A stretch of 64,000 nucleotides of DNA from positions 310,001 to 374,000 of the forward strand of contig JAEYNX010000025.1 of NCBI GenBank assembly GCA_023412215.1, read 5' to 3'. Position numbers and translations under genes: made by a program. Source of the stretch: Bacillota bacterium. GTDB lineage: Bacteria > Bacillota > Clostridia > Oscillospirales > Ruminococcaceae. Shown here in pieces: positions 34,535 to 43,793 of the stretch (positions are counted from its first letter, which is position 1; each line of letters starts with the position of its first letter). The notes below the pieces were generated by a model that worked only from the letters and a program-made list of their open reading frames with translations, did no database searches and was not told where the DNA came from.

Positions 34535-35848
34535 TTAGCCGAAGATAACCTCGTTGAGTACGCTCTCGAGGTATTCCTGCTTGCCGCTTTCCATCTTGGG
34601 GTCGCTGCCATGAAGGGTGTAGGCCTCGAGCTGCTCGAGGGTGGCCTTGCCATCTACGATATCCTTGCCGATGCCGGTTTTGTAGGAGGCATAGCGGTTC
34701 TCTACAAACGTATCCAGCCTGCCGTCCTCGATAAGGGCAACCGCCTTGAGAAGGCCGAGGGCAAAGGAATCCATGCCGCTGATGTAGGCATAGGCGATAT
34801 CGTCAAAGGTGAAGGAGCCGCGTCTTACCTTCGCGTCGAAGTTGAGACCGCCGTTTACAAAGCCGCCCGCTTTAACTACCTCGTACATGCAGAGGGTGGT
34901 GTCGTACACATTGGTGGGGAATTGGTCGGTATCCCAGCCCAGCAGGTAGTCACCCTGGTTGGCGTCGATGGAGCCAAACACGCCGTTGATGCGCGCAACC
35001 CTCAGCTCGTGCTGGAAGGTGTGCATGGCAAGGGTGGCGTGGTTTGCCTCGATGTTCATCTTAAAGTCTTTATCCAGACCGTATTTTCTTAAAAAGGCCA
35101 GCACGGTGGAGGTGTCGAAATCGTACTGGTGCTTGGTGGGCTCCTTCGGCTTGGGCTCAATGTAGAAATCGCCCGTAAAGCCCTTGGAACGAGCGTAGGT
35201 TACCGCCATCTTCATAAGGCGGGCCATGTTGTCCAGCTCAAGACCCATATCTGTGTTGAGCAGGGTCTCGTAGCCCTCGCGGCCGCCCCAGAACACGTAG
35301 CCCTTGCCGCCGAGGCGGATGGTGGCGTCGATGGCGTTTTTAATCTGCGCCGCGGCGTAGGCAAAGCTGTCCGCGTTGCAGGAGGTACCCGCGCCGTGCA
35401 TATATCTGGGGTTGCTGAAGCAGTTCGCGGTGCCCCACAAAAGCTTGATGCCGGTTTTCTTCATTAAGCCTTCGATATACTCTACCATCTCAAGCAGGTT
35501 TGCGCGGCTCTCCTCAAAGGTTACGCCCTCGGGTGCGATGTCGGCATCGTGGAAGCAGAAGTATTCGATACCCAGCTTCTGCATAAACTCAAAGCCCGCG
35601 TCGGCCTTTGCCTTGGCCTGCGCCATCGGGTCGGTCTGGCCGTAGCTGCGGTCCATCGTCTCCGCGCCGAAGGGGTCTTTTCCGCCCGCGCACAGGGTGT
35701 GCCAATAGGACATCGCGAACTTTAAATGCTCCTTCATGGGCTTGCCCATAATAACCTTTTCGGGATCATAGAACTTAAAGGCAAAAGGGTTTTTGGATTT
35801 CGGGCCTTCATACTTTACCATGGGAACCGCTTCAAAATAACTGGACAT
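34535..35848 (-). CDS. xylA: Xylose isomerase
   Basis: 437 residues, the class II length. Catalytic His and Asp appear in YFCFHDADIAPEG, the sugar site in VFWGGREGYE, metal ligands in YIEPKPKEPTKHQYDFD, NIEANHATLAMHTFQHE and GSIDANQGDYLLGWDTDQFP. It converts D-xylose to D-xylulose. Preceded by GGAGG and followed closely by xylB. Confidence 0.97.
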   Translation of the reverse strand: MSSYFEAVPMVKYEGPKSKNPFAFKFYDPEKVIMGKPMKEHLKFAMSYWHTLCAGGKDPFGAETMDRSYGQTDPMAQAKAKADAGFEFMQKLGIEYFCFHDADIAPEGVTFEESRANLLEMVEYIEGLMKKTGIKLLWGTANCFSNPRYMHGAGTSCNADSFAYAAAQIKNAIDATIRLGGKGYVFWGGREGYETLLNTDMGLELDNMARLMKMAVTYARSKGFTGDFYIEPKPKEPTKHQYDFDTSTVLAFLRKYGLDKDFKMNIEANHATLAMHTFQHELRVARINGVFGSIDANQGDYLLGWDTDQFPTNVYDTTLCMYEVVKAGGFVNGGLNFDAKVRRGSFTFDDIAYAYISGMDSFALGLLKAVALIEDGRLDTFVENRYASYKTGIGKDIVDGKATLEQLEAYTLHGSDPKMESGKQEYLESVLNEVIFG

Positions 35849-35866
35849 TTCTTTTCCTCCATAACA

Positions 35867-36889
35867 TTATAGATTTTCTAATATTTTAATCTCGTTTTTA
35901 ACATAGTATTGATCGTTCTCTGGCTTTTTACCAGTGATGAGGTAATCAAACGCCATGCGCACCGACTTGCTGCCCTGCGTGTAGGGCTGCTGGCAGATGG
36001 TGGCGGCAATCACGCCCTTTTTCATCATCTCGACGGTGGTGGGCACCTTGTCGTGGCAGATGATCTTTACCTTCTCTTCCAGCTCCAGCGACTGAACCGC
36101 CCGGCAAGCCCCGTAAACGCCGCCGGCGACGATGTAAAGCGCGTCGATTTCCCTGTGCTCCTCGAGCATGCGCTTGGTCACATCAAAGGCCTGTATCTCG
36201 TCGTCGTTGGTCTCGCGGAAATCGATGACCGAAAAATCGGGGAAACGGGTGTTCATGACGTTTTTAAAGCCCGCGATACGCCTTGCGTGCCCAAGCACTT
36301 TTATCGAGCCGGTGAGCACACCGATATTCGCCCTGCCGCCGGTGAGGATACCCAGCATCCCACAGGCGGTTTCGCCGCCCTTGAAGTAGTCGCTGCCCAC
36401 ATAGCATAGGCGGCTGGCGTTCTCGATATCGCTGTTCATGGTAACAACACAGATACCCGCGTCGCTTAACTCGTTTAACTTCTCCGCAATCATCGGGTCG
36501 TTGATGGGGGTAATGATCAGTGCGTTGATCTTGTCGTTTAGCTCGCCGATCAGTTCCAGCTGACGGGCGGCGTCGTAGCCCTTCATGGTTCTTAAAAGAA
36601 ATTTGGTGCCGTAATCGGCCAGCTCGGCCTCCGCCTGACGGATGCCGCGCAGCACGTCGTCAAAGAACGCATTCCCCTCCGAGGCCAGCACAAACCCAAT
36701 GACAAAGGATTTCTTCTTCGCGGCCAGCGCCTTGCCCGCCAGATTGGGCACGTAGCCGAGCTGCTCGGCGATGCCGCGAATCATCTGCTCGGTTTGGGGC
36801 TTTACCCTGCCGCGGTTGTTTAAAACCCTGTCTACCGTTCCCCGGGAAACGCCGCAGATTTCGGATATCTGTTTAATGGTTACCGGCAT
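35867..36889 (-). CDS. LacI-family repressor of the xylose operon
   Basis: 340 residues. The helix-turn-helix is TIKQISEICGVSRGTVDRVLNNRGRVKP with the hinge NLAGKALAAKK, then a periplasmic-binding-protein-like sensor (INALIITPINDPMIAEKLNELSDAG; GGRANIGVLTGSIKVLGHARR). It is the first gene of the operon, 18 bases before xylA, so it is expected to respond to a pentose and to autoregulate. Two near-identical palindromes upstream (36938-36956 and 37089-37107) are the likely operators. Confidence 0.9.
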   Translation of the reverse strand: MPVTIKQISEICGVSRGTVDRVLNNRGRVKPQTEQMIRGIAEQLGYVPNLAGKALAAKKKSFVIGFVLASEGNAFFDDVLRGIRQAEAELADYGTKFLLRTMKGYDAARQLELIGELNDKINALIITPINDPMIAEKLNELSDAGICVVTMNSDIENASRLCYVGSDYFKGGETACGMLGILTGGRANIGVLTGSIKVLGHARRIAGFKNVMNTRFPDFSVIDFRETNDDEIQAFDVTKRMLEEHREIDALYIVAGGVYGACRAVQSLELEEKVKIICHDKVPTTVEMMKKGVIAATICQQPYTQGSKSVRMAFDYLITGKKPENDQYYVKNEIKILENL

Positions 36890-36937
36890 ACATCATACAC
36901 CGCCTTACATCCTCTGTGTTTTTGCCGATCGCTGTTT

Positions 36938-37107
36938 GCGTGCTCAGGCACATTTTCTTTAGTTAAATAATATAACAGGTTTTGGTGCTTGTCAACCATG
37001 GTTTTGAAAAAATATATTGATAATACAAGGCATATTCACTCCTGTTGACGAGCAAGGCCAAAGTTCTGCCCTGCGCCTGCCATAAGTCGCGTGCTTAAGC
37101 ACATTTT
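36938..37107 (-). promoter_or_regulatory. Promoter and paired operators of the LacI-xylAB operon
   Basis: On the minus strand AAAATGTGCTTAAGCACGC (37089-37107) and AAAATGTGCCTGAGCACGC (36938-36956) differ at two symmetric positions. Between them TTGACA, 17 bases, TATTAT reads toward the regulator gene (around 36968-36997). The 151-base spacing allows repression by a DNA loop, as in other LacI systems. Confidence 0.65.
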
Positions 37108-37138
37108 ATGAGGTTCGTTACAGTTTCGTCGAAATAAC

Positions 37139-37173
37139 GCAAAAAACCGGGAAGGCTGCTGCCCTCCCGGTTT
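37139..37173 (-). terminator. Intrinsic terminator of the amino acid ABC operon
   Basis: AACCGGGAGGGCAGCAGCCTTCCCGGTT on the minus strand would exceed a simple hairpin; its outer arm AACCGGG/CCCGGTT and inner GG/CC pairs close on a short loop and are followed by TTTTTTG. Confidence 0.8.
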
Positions 37174-37193
37174 GCTTTGATTTGCTTTAAAAA

Positions 37194-37934
37194 CTATTTT
37201 TCGAGCGTGCGCCTTAAAAACTCCTTGGTGCGCTCGTTTCTGGGGTTTGTAAAGATCACGTCGGGGGTGTCGTCCTCCACGATGACCCCTTTGTCCATAA
37301 ACAACACACGGTTGGCTACCTCACGGGCAAAGTCCATCTCGTGGGTAACCACCACCATGGTAAGGCCGCTCTTGGCGAGCGTCTTCATTACCTTGAGCAC
37401 CTCGCCCACCATCTCGGGGTCTAAGGCGCTGGTCGGTTCGTCGAACAGCAGTGCGTCCGGCTCCATGGAAAGCGCGCGCGCAATCGCCACACGCTGCTTC
37501 TGCCCGCCCGAAAGCTGGCTCGGGCGCGCGTTGATATACTGTGCCATGCCCACCAGCTCAAGGTATTTCATCGCGGTCTCGGTGGCGTGGGCCTTGTCGC
37601 GCCCCAGCACCTTGATCTGCCCCACCGTGCAGTTGCCCAAGGCGGTAAGGTTGTTAAACAGGTTAAACTGCTGGAACACCATCCCCATCTTGGTGCGGTA
37701 TTCGGCACGGGAAAGCTTGCTCGAGAGCACGTTCTCGCCGTGGTAGGTAATCTCGCCCGCGGTCGGGTCCTCCAGCAGATTGATGCAGCGCAGCAGGGTG
37801 CTCTTGCCCGAACCGCTCGAGCCGATGATGCACACCACCTCGCCCTTGTTTACATCAAGGCTGATATCCCTTAACACCTCGTTGCCGCCAAAGCTTTTTT
37901 GCAGGTGTCTGACCTCTATAACCTGTTCCATCAC
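37194..37934 (-). CDS. Polar amino acid ABC transporter ATPase (GlnQ-like)
   Basis: 246 residues, the size of a stand-alone ATPase. Walker A GSSGSGKSTLLRCI, Q-loop KMGMVFQQFNLFNNLT, signature LSGGQKQRVAIARAL, Walker B ALLFDEPTSALDPE, switch VVTHEMDFAREV. The H-E-M-x-F form is typical of the GlnQ/HisP group that powers uptake of polar amino acids. It overlaps the permease gene by four bases. Confidence 0.92.
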   Translation of the reverse strand: MMEQVIEVRHLQKSFGGNEVLRDISLDVNKGEVVCIIGSSGSGKSTLLRCINLLEDPTAGEITYHGENVLSSKLSRAEYRTKMGMVFQQFNLFNNLTALGNCTVGQIKVLGRDKAHATETAMKYLELVGMAQYINARPSQLSGGQKQRVAIARALSMEPDALLFDEPTSALDPEMVGEVLKVMKTLAKSGLTMVVVTHEMDFAREVANRVLFMDKGVIVEDDTPDVIFTNPRNERTKEFLRRTLEK

Positions 37935-38722
37935 AGCGCGCCCCCTCTCACCTTAATCTCCTGCTCGGGGGTTGTCTGCGAGCCGTGAATGGTGTAGGAA
38001 TCCGACCCGTCCATCTTCTTTTCAACCGCTTTGAGCACGCGTGTAACCGTGAAGGTCATAATAAAGTAGATGACACAGGTGACGAGGAATACCGGGAAGT
38101 ACTGGAAGTTGTTCCCCGCGATAGACTTCGACTGGAAGAACAGCTCGGTAACCGAGATCACGTTTAGTACCGAAGTATCCTTGATGTTAATAACAAACTC
38201 ATTGCCGGTGGCAGGCAGGATATTGCGGATAACCTGCGGCATGACAATGTTAAACATCGTCTTGGTGTGCGTCATCCCGATGGAGTGCGCCGCCTCGAAC
38301 TGCCCCTTGTCTACCGACAGGATGCCGCCGCGTACGATCTCGGACATATAAGCGCCGGTGTTAATGGAAACAATAAAGATACCGGCAATGGTGGTATTCA
38401 TATAGATGCCCGCGAAGGCCGCGCCGTAGAAGATAACCATCGCCTGCACGATCATCGGCGTGCCGCGGAATACCTCTATGTAGGCCGTGAGAACGTAGTT
38501 CACGGCCTTAAGCAGGCCGCGCTTCGCCGCGGAGTCCCGCGGGCTGACCGGGATGGTACGAACAACACCCACGATAAGCCCAATCATGGAGCCGATAATG
38601 GTACCGGTGATTGAGATCAGCAGGGTCGTACCTGCCCCTCTTAAAAAAAGCGGCCAATAGGTTTGCAGGATTTGAAACGTCCACTCCCAAAAGCCCTTTT
38701 CGGACGCTGCAGCAAGTAGCAT
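37931..38722 (-). CDS. Polar amino acid ABC transporter permease
   Basis: 263 residues, HisMQ family. TLLISITGTIIGSMIGLIVG opens the core and VEVFRGTPMIVQ-like sequence (TAYIEVFRGTPMIVQAM) precedes the coupling loop EAAHSIGMTHTKTMFNIVMPQV. A single permease implies a homodimeric channel. A possible attenuator (38905-38916) and a palindromic element separate it from the binding-protein gene, which may explain unequal expression. Confidence 0.9.
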   Translation of the reverse strand: MLLAAASEKGFWEWTFQILQTYWPLFLRGAGTTLLISITGTIIGSMIGLIVGVVRTIPVSPRDSAAKRGLLKAVNYVLTAYIEVFRGTPMIVQAMVIFYGAAFAGIYMNTTIAGIFIVSINTGAYMSEIVRGGILSVDKGQFEAAHSIGMTHTKTMFNIVMPQVIRNILPATGNEFVINIKDTSVLNVISVTELFFQSKSIAGNNFQYFPVFLVTCVIYFIMTFTVTRVLKAVEKKMDGSDSYTIHGSQTTPEQEIKVRGGAL

Positions 38723-38765
38723 TATACGTTTCTCCTTTTCTTTGGGTTATCGGATGATCGTTGGG

Positions 38766-38879
38766 TATAATACTAATTCTCCTTTAAAAAAGCGATAAAA
38801 TCGCTTTTTTAAATCCTCGCCGAAGGCGGGGAGCAACAACGCTTTGCGTTGTTGCAGATGGAATTTGGTATAATAATTA
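38766..38879. repeat. MITE-like palindromic element, copy 2
   Basis: 114 bases with short inverted ends (TATAATACTAATTCTCC against the complement of GGAATTTGGTATAATAATTA) and three hairpins: AAAAAAGCGAT/ATCGCTTTTTT, CCTCGCC/GGCGGGG and GCAACAACGC/GCGTTGTTGC. The outer end and the GCGTTGTT core resemble the element at 28192-28317. It interrupts the binding-protein to permease spacing of the ABC operon. Confidence 0.65.
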
Positions 38880-39010
38880 TCAAGGTTTGATTATATCAGA
38901 AAAAGCCCGCACGGGCAACCCTTTTATCCTTTTATCCGGGTGGTAATGCTGAAATTGTGCCTTTCGGCATAAGCCAAAAAGCACAATCTCGATAAGTACT
39001 ATTTAAAAAA

Positions 39011-39829
39011 TTACTGCTCTACCGGCTGGTTCTGGATAGCGGTGTCCATCATCTGCTTCCTCTGGTCCTCAGAGATACCGGCCAGTGCCTCGTTGATCAC
39101 CTTGCGCAGCGGATCGTTGCCCTTCTTTAAGCCAACGGCGATCGCTACGTCCTCATCAGAGGCCTCAAAGCCCTCGGCAAACTCTACCATGGCAAAGTTT
39201 GCATTGGCGGCGCAGGCGGAAACGCCCTCCGGCTTCTCGGAAACATAACCGTCGATGATGCCGGACTCGAGCGCAACACGCATTGCGGGGAAGTCATCCA
39301 TCGCGGCCTGCTTCTGCACGCCCTGAATCTGGTCGATTACGGTGTAGTGGAAGGTGTTGAGCTGCGCGGTGATCTTAGCGCCGTTAAAATCCTGAATGCT
39401 CTTGGCGCCCTCGTAAGGGCTGCCCTTCTTTACCACCATTACAAGGTCGGATTTGTAGTAGTTGTCGGAGAAATCGATGGTCTCTTTCCGCTCGGCTGTG
39501 GGCGACATGCCCGCGATGATGGCGTCGATGGTGCCGGACTGTACGGCGGGGGTGAGGCCGTCCCACGCGGTTTTAACCACAACGAGCTTCTTGCCGAGCT
39601 TATCGGCGATGATCTTGGCGATCTCTATGTCGTATCCCCCGGCATAACCTCCGCCCTGAATCGGTACCGCACCGTTGGAATCGTCTACCTGTGTCCAGTT
39701 AAACGGTGCATAGCCGCACTCTAAGCCCACTTTGAATTCGTTGCTGCCCGAGTTGGTACAGGCAGTAGCAGATACCAGTGTAACACAAAGCATTACAGCC
39801 GCAACAAGAATACTAACTGCTCTTTTCAT
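39011..39829 (-). CDS. Polar amino acid ABC transporter substrate-binding lipoprotein
   Basis: 272 residues. Signal MKRAVSILVAAVMLCVTLVS with the lipidated cysteine in SATAC. The family 3 binding-protein start FKVGLECGYAPFNWTQVDDS is followed by GYDIEIAKIIADKLGKKLVV, WDGLTPAVQSGTIDAIIAGMSPTAERKETIDFS and a C-terminal VGLKKGNDPLRKVINEAL. First gene of the importer operon. A weak TTGACA-17-GAAAAT promoter can be read upstream at 39911-39939. Confidence 0.92.
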   Translation of the reverse strand: MKRAVSILVAAVMLCVTLVSATACTNSGSNEFKVGLECGYAPFNWTQVDDSNGAVPIQGGGYAGGYDIEIAKIIADKLGKKLVVVKTAWDGLTPAVQSGTIDAIIAGMSPTAERKETIDFSDNYYKSDLVMVVKKGSPYEGAKSIQDFNGAKITAQLNTFHYTVIDQIQGVQKQAAMDDFPAMRVALESGIIDGYVSEKPEGVSACAANANFAMVEFAEGFEASDEDVAIAVGLKKGNDPLRKVINEALAGISEDQRKQMMDTAIQNQPVEQ

Positions 39830-40148
39830 AATACTCTCATCCTTTCATTTTCGGCAGAAGAAATAGGTTTATCAAAATCACAACCCATTTTTCTGTTTAT
39901 AATATTATTCATTTTCGCTCAAAGATGGGAAATTGTCAAGGAAAACACGATTTTTCACGCTATTTATTTAAAACTTTTAAGCAGTAACACATTGCCATAG
40001 TGCATAAGTATGACCAAAACCCTTTGTGTGGTGATAAAAGTAATGCAAAACAGATGACGTGCAACGGATTTCGTGATAAAATCACAGTAGAATTAATAAT
40101 GTATAACTATACTGTAGATAAAGCAGAGAAAACAGGGAGGTCAACACG
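39830..40148. promoter_or_regulatory. Divergent intergenic region between the binding-protein and oxidoreductase genes
   Basis: 319 AT-rich bases. Toward the minus gene TTGACA lies at 39934-39939. Toward the plus gene GGGAGG (40135-40140) is a good ribosome-binding site. No additional gene or strong repeat is seen. Confidence 0.45.
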
Positions 40149-41021
40149 ATGGCAGACGTTCTTATACTGGGCAGCGGCCCTGCCGGAATCTCGGCTGCGG
40201 CCTACGCGGCGCGCGGCGGGCTGAAGGTGACGGTAATCGGGCGGGACGGCGGCTCGCTGCAAAAGGCGGAAAAGATAGAAAACTACTACGGCTTTGCACA
40301 GCCCGTTTCGGGGCAGGAGCTGATAAGCACCGGTATTGAGCAGGCAAAGCGTCTGGGCGCAGAGGTGATTGCCGACGAGGTGCTTGCCGTAGACTACGAC
40401 GGCGAGGGCTACACGGTAACCGCCAAGGGCGAAAGCCGCCGCGCACCCTGCGTGATACTGGCCACCGGCAGCGCCAGAAAGGCCCCCAGAATACCCGGCC
40501 TTGCGGAGTATGAGGGCAAGGGTGTCAGCTACTGCGCGGTGTGCGACGCGTTCTTTTACAGAGGCAAGGATGTCGCGGTGCTGGGCGGCGGCGAGTATGC
40601 CCTGCATGAGGCGCTGGAGCTGCTGCCGGTGGTGGGCTCGGTAACGATGCTGACAAACGGCGTAGAGCCTGCCCTTGAGGTGCCTCCCGAAATCAAGGTG
40701 GTCAAAGAGCCGGTGGCGGCGTTGCTGGGCGAGAGTGTTTTACAGGCGGTAACGTTTAAAGAAGGTGTCAACCTGCCGGTAAGCGGAGTATTTGTGGCCA
40801 TCGGGGTTGCGGGCAGCAGTGACCTTGCACGCAAGCTCGGCGCCGAGGTTAGCGGCACCGCCATTGTGGTGGACGCCGAGATGCAAACAGCCCTGCCCGG
40901 CCTGTTTGCCGCGGGCGATTGCACGGGCGGCATGCTGCAGGTAGCAAAGGCCGTATATGAGGGGGCCAAGGCCGGTACGAGCGCCTTAAAATATGTACGG
41001 TCTTTGAAAGCGAAAATTTGA
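40149..41021 (+). CDS. Thioredoxin-reductase-like FAD/NAD(P)H oxidoreductase
   Basis: 290 residues, slightly short for thioredoxin reductase (~310). The FAD site is LILGSGPAGISAAAYAARGG, the redox pair is in SYCAVCDAFFYRG (Cys-x-x-Cys), the NAD(P) loop is VAVLGGGEYALHEA, and the C-terminal FAD segment is LFAAGDCTGGMLQVAKAVYEGAKAG. The usual GGGDSA is GGGEYA and CATCDG is CAVCDA, so this may reduce ferredoxin-linked or atypical thioredoxins rather than be the housekeeping enzyme. Monocistronic with its own terminator. Confidence 0.85.
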   Translation: MADVLILGSGPAGISAAAYAARGGLKVTVIGRDGGSLQKAEKIENYYGFAQPVSGQELISTGIEQAKRLGAEVIADEVLAVDYDGEGYTVTAKGESRRAPCVILATGSARKAPRIPGLAEYEGKGVSYCAVCDAFFYRGKDVAVLGGGEYALHEALELLPVVGSVTMLTNGVEPALEVPPEIKVVKEPVAALLGESVLQAVTFKEGVNLPVSGVFVAIGVAGSSDLARKLGAEVSGTAIVVDAEMQTALPGLFAAGDCTGGMLQVAKAVYEGAKAGTSALKYVRSLKAKI

Positions 41022-41033
41022 AAATCATCTTTT

Positions 41034-41060
41034 GCCGCTGCATAACGCAGCGGCTTTTTT
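41034..41060 (+). terminator. Intrinsic terminator after the thioredoxin-reductase-like gene
   Basis: GCCGCTGC/GCAGCGGC stem followed by TTTTTTAT, 13 bases after the stop. Confidence 0.9.
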
Positions 41061-41477
41061 ATGCCGGTACAGGTATACACCTTACCGGTTCTTTGGGTCG
41101 CCTTTAGGAGGCGGCTAAAGCAGTGTTCAGCGCTATAGGGAAAATGGATTGTGCCGCTATCAGTGGCTAAAAGCCTTCCTTTCAGATGAACTCATGGCTT
41201 GGTTAAAACAAATTATTTAGTATAATCTTCTTGAGTTTACATATACTGTTTGCACGGTAAGCAGGGTAATATTTCGGTAAATATAACTATTTAATTGGCT
41301 AATACGTGTAATTTCTATGAACATTTTATAAACATTATTCACAGACTTGTCTGTTGTAAACAAAGTTTTTTAAACGCGTAAATTATTCTTGTGCAAACCA
41401 TACGGCAGTGATAGAATAGGTGCAAAAGCGCAATTTTTAAGCAGCGCAAAATTAATCTTAGAAAAGGATGAGTGTCA
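41061..41477 (+). promoter_or_regulatory. Upstream region of the membrane pyrophosphatase gene
   Basis: 417 bases without a gene. A promoter can be read as TTGTGC (41389-41394), 17 bases, TAGAAT (41412-41417), leaving a 60-base leader. AAAGGATG precedes the start codon. No known riboswitch was recognised. Confidence 0.5.
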
Positions 41478-43568
41478 ATGGTTCCTGATGTTCTGTTCTT
41501 TCAAATTGCATCAATCGTCATCGCGGTACTGGCATTTGGCGCGGCACTATGGCTGTTTCACTGGGTAAAGTCACAGCCCTCTTCCAACGCACGAATCAAA
41601 GAGGTTGGCGAGCTCATCAAAAAAGGTGCCAACACCTTTTTGGCGAAGGAATACACAACTCTTCTGCGTTTTTGCGGCATTGCGGCATTGCTTATCCTGA
41701 TCTTCCTTCCCAAGCCCATCTGGCAGGGCAGTATCTTAGAGAACCTGATGATGGCGCTTGCTTACCTTGCCGGTACGGCATTTTCCGCTATCGCGGGCAA
41801 GGTTGGCATTACCATTGCCACCATCGCAAACATAAAAACCGCCGAGGCGGCTACCAAGGGCATTAAGAAGTCGTTTATGGCAGGCTTCCGCGGCGGCGCT
41901 GTAATGGGTATGGCCGTGGTAGGCAGCAGCCTCTTAGGCGTTGCGCTGGTGCTGCTCGTTACCGGCAACACCAATGCGCTGCTGGGCTTTAGCTTCGGCG
42001 CAAGCTCGCTTGCGCTGTTTGCCAAGGCGGGCGGCGGTATCTTCACCAAAACCGCCGACATCAGCGCCGACCTTGTGGGCAAGGTGGAGTTGGGCATCCC
42101 CGAGGACGACCCCCGCAACCCTGCGGTTATCGCCGATAACGTAGGCGACAACGTAGGCGACGTAGCCGGTATGGGCGCCGACCTGTTCGATTCCAATGTA
42201 GCCTCTATGGCTGCGGCACTCGTTATGGCCGTTTCGCTCGACAAGATTACCGGCAACACGATGAACGCCAGCATGGTGTTCTGCTATGCCGCCATCGGCC
42301 TCTTGGCCTCCATCATCGGTGTTGCCACCGCAAGGATGGGCAAGAAGGGCGGCCCTACCAAGGCGCTTAACATGAGCACCTATGTAACCACCGGCATCTA
42401 TGCCGTACTTACCGCGCTTGCAACCTATGTGTTCGGGTTTGAGTGGCGCATCTGGGCGGCGAGTGCTGTCGGCCTGATCGTAGGCGTTATCATCGGTATC
42501 GCCAGCGACTACTTTACCGACGACACCAAAAAGCCGGTTCATATGGTGGCGGAGGCCGCAAAATCCGGCCCCGCGTTCACCATCCTTTCGGGTATCTCGT
42601 ATGGCCTATTAAGCACCCTGCCCGCTATGATCGGCATCGCGGTTTCCGCGCTGATCTCCTACAAGCTCTGCGAACCGCTCGGCCCCGGCTACGCGATGTT
42701 CGGCATCGCTATGGCGGCAGTGGGCATGCTCTCTATCGTGGGGATGATCATCTCCAACGACGCTTACGGCCCCATCGTGGATAACGCGCGCGGTCTGGCA
42801 GAGATGGGCAACCTCGGCGATGAGGTTTTAGAGATCACCGACCAGCTCGACAGCGCGGGCAACACCGTTAAAGCGGTTACAAAGGGCTTCGCCATCGGCG
42901 CTGCGGGCCTTACCGTTATCGCGCTCTTGGGCGCGTTCATCAGCGAGGTGAACGACGCTGCCGCCGAGCTTGGCAGAGAAGCCATCTCCGGCTTCGACGT
43001 GACCAACCCCACCGTGTTCTTCGGCCTCTTGATCGGCGCCGCCATCCCCGCCGTGTTCTCGGCGATGCTGATGCTCGGTGTTGACCGCAACGCGCAGCGC
43101 ATGGTGGCGGAGATTCACCGCCAGTTTAAAGAGATTGTCGGCCTTAAAGAGGGCAAAGAGGGCGTTGTGCCCGAATACGACAAGTGCATTGAGATCGCCA
43201 CCACCGGCGCTATCAAGGAGCTGATCCCCGCAGGCTTAATGGCGATTGTCTCCACCCTGCTGGTCGGCTTTATCGGCGGCGTTGAGGCGATCGGCGGTTT
43301 CTTAACCGGCAACATCGTAAGCGGATTGCTGTTCGCGCTCTTTATGTCCAACGCAGGCGGCCTGTGGGATAACACCAAGAAGTTTATCGAAGCGGGCAAC
43401 CACGGCGGCAAGGGCTCCGAGGCACATAAAGCCGCCGTTGTGGGCGACACCGTGGGCGACCCGTTCAAGGACACCGCGGGCCCTTCCATCAACACACAGA
43501 TTACGGTAGTGTCGCTGGTTTCGTCCCTGATGGCCACCGCGTTCCTAGCCTTCTCGCTCTTCAGATAA
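41478..43568 (+). CDS. hppA: Membrane-bound proton-translocating pyrophosphatase
   Basis: 696 residues and about sixteen transmembrane helices. The pyrophosphate site is EDDPRNPAVIADNVGDNVGDVAGMGADLFDS, mirrored by GDTVGDPFKDTAGPSINTQ near the C-terminus. The potassium-dependence signature reads GNTVKAVTKGFAIGAA: Lys where K+-dependent enzymes have Ala, plus Thr three residues on, which predicts a K+-independent H+ pump. It couples pyrophosphate hydrolysis to ion export, saving energy in anaerobes. ATG 41478 is preferred over GTG 41472 on spacing from AAAGGATG. Confidence 0.95.
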   Translation: MVPDVLFFQIASIVIAVLAFGAALWLFHWVKSQPSSNARIKEVGELIKKGANTFLAKEYTTLLRFCGIAALLILIFLPKPIWQGSILENLMMALAYLAGTAFSAIAGKVGITIATIANIKTAEAATKGIKKSFMAGFRGGAVMGMAVVGSSLLGVALVLLVTGNTNALLGFSFGASSLALFAKAGGGIFTKTADISADLVGKVELGIPEDDPRNPAVIADNVGDNVGDVAGMGADLFDSNVASMAAALVMAVSLDKITGNTMNASMVFCYAAIGLLASIIGVATARMGKKGGPTKALNMSTYVTTGIYAVLTALATYVFGFEWRIWAASAVGLIVGVIIGIASDYFTDDTKKPVHMVAEAAKSGPAFTILSGISYGLLSTLPAMIGIAVSALISYKLCEPLGPGYAMFGIAMAAVGMLSIVGMIISNDAYGPIVDNARGLAEMGNLGDEVLEITDQLDSAGNTVKAVTKGFAIGAAGLTVIALLGAFISEVNDAAAELGREAISGFDVTNPTVFFGLLIGAAIPAVFSAMLMLGVDRNAQRMVAEIHRQFKEIVGLKEGKEGVVPEYDKCIEIATTGAIKELIPAGLMAIVSTLLVGFIGGVEAIGGFLTGNIVSGLLFALFMSNAGGLWDNTKKFIEAGNHGGKGSEAHKAAVVGDTVGDPFKDTAGPSINTQITVVSLVSSLMATAFLAFSLFR

Positions 43569-43582
43569 CCTAAAGCTTTTAG

Positions 43583-43612
43583 GCGCCGGCAGATCACCTG
43601 CCGGCGCTTTTT
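43583..43612 (+). terminator. Intrinsic terminator of hppA
   Basis: GCGCCGGCAG/CTGCCGGCGC with a five-base loop and TTTTTC, 15 bases after the stop. Confidence 0.9.
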
Positions 43613-43674
43613 CATGGTGTATATCCGGCATTTTTTCATAAAATATATTTGTCGTGAAAATATACGAAAAAAGA

Positions 43675-43703
43675 TTGCCAAACGCCGCTTTGCGCGGTAT
43701 AAT
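43675..43703 (+). promoter_or_regulatory. Promoter of the nucleobase permease gene
   Basis: TTGCCA (43675-43680), 17 bases, TATAAT (43698-43703), giving a leader of about 85 bases with no recognisable purine riboswitch. Confidence 0.6.
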
Positions 43704-43793
43704 TACAGCAATTTGATTTTTAATAGTTTGTTCATAAAAAATCAAAGGTTCTGCGTCGGGTTAAGCGCAAATATTAATCAGGAGGGATAATCC

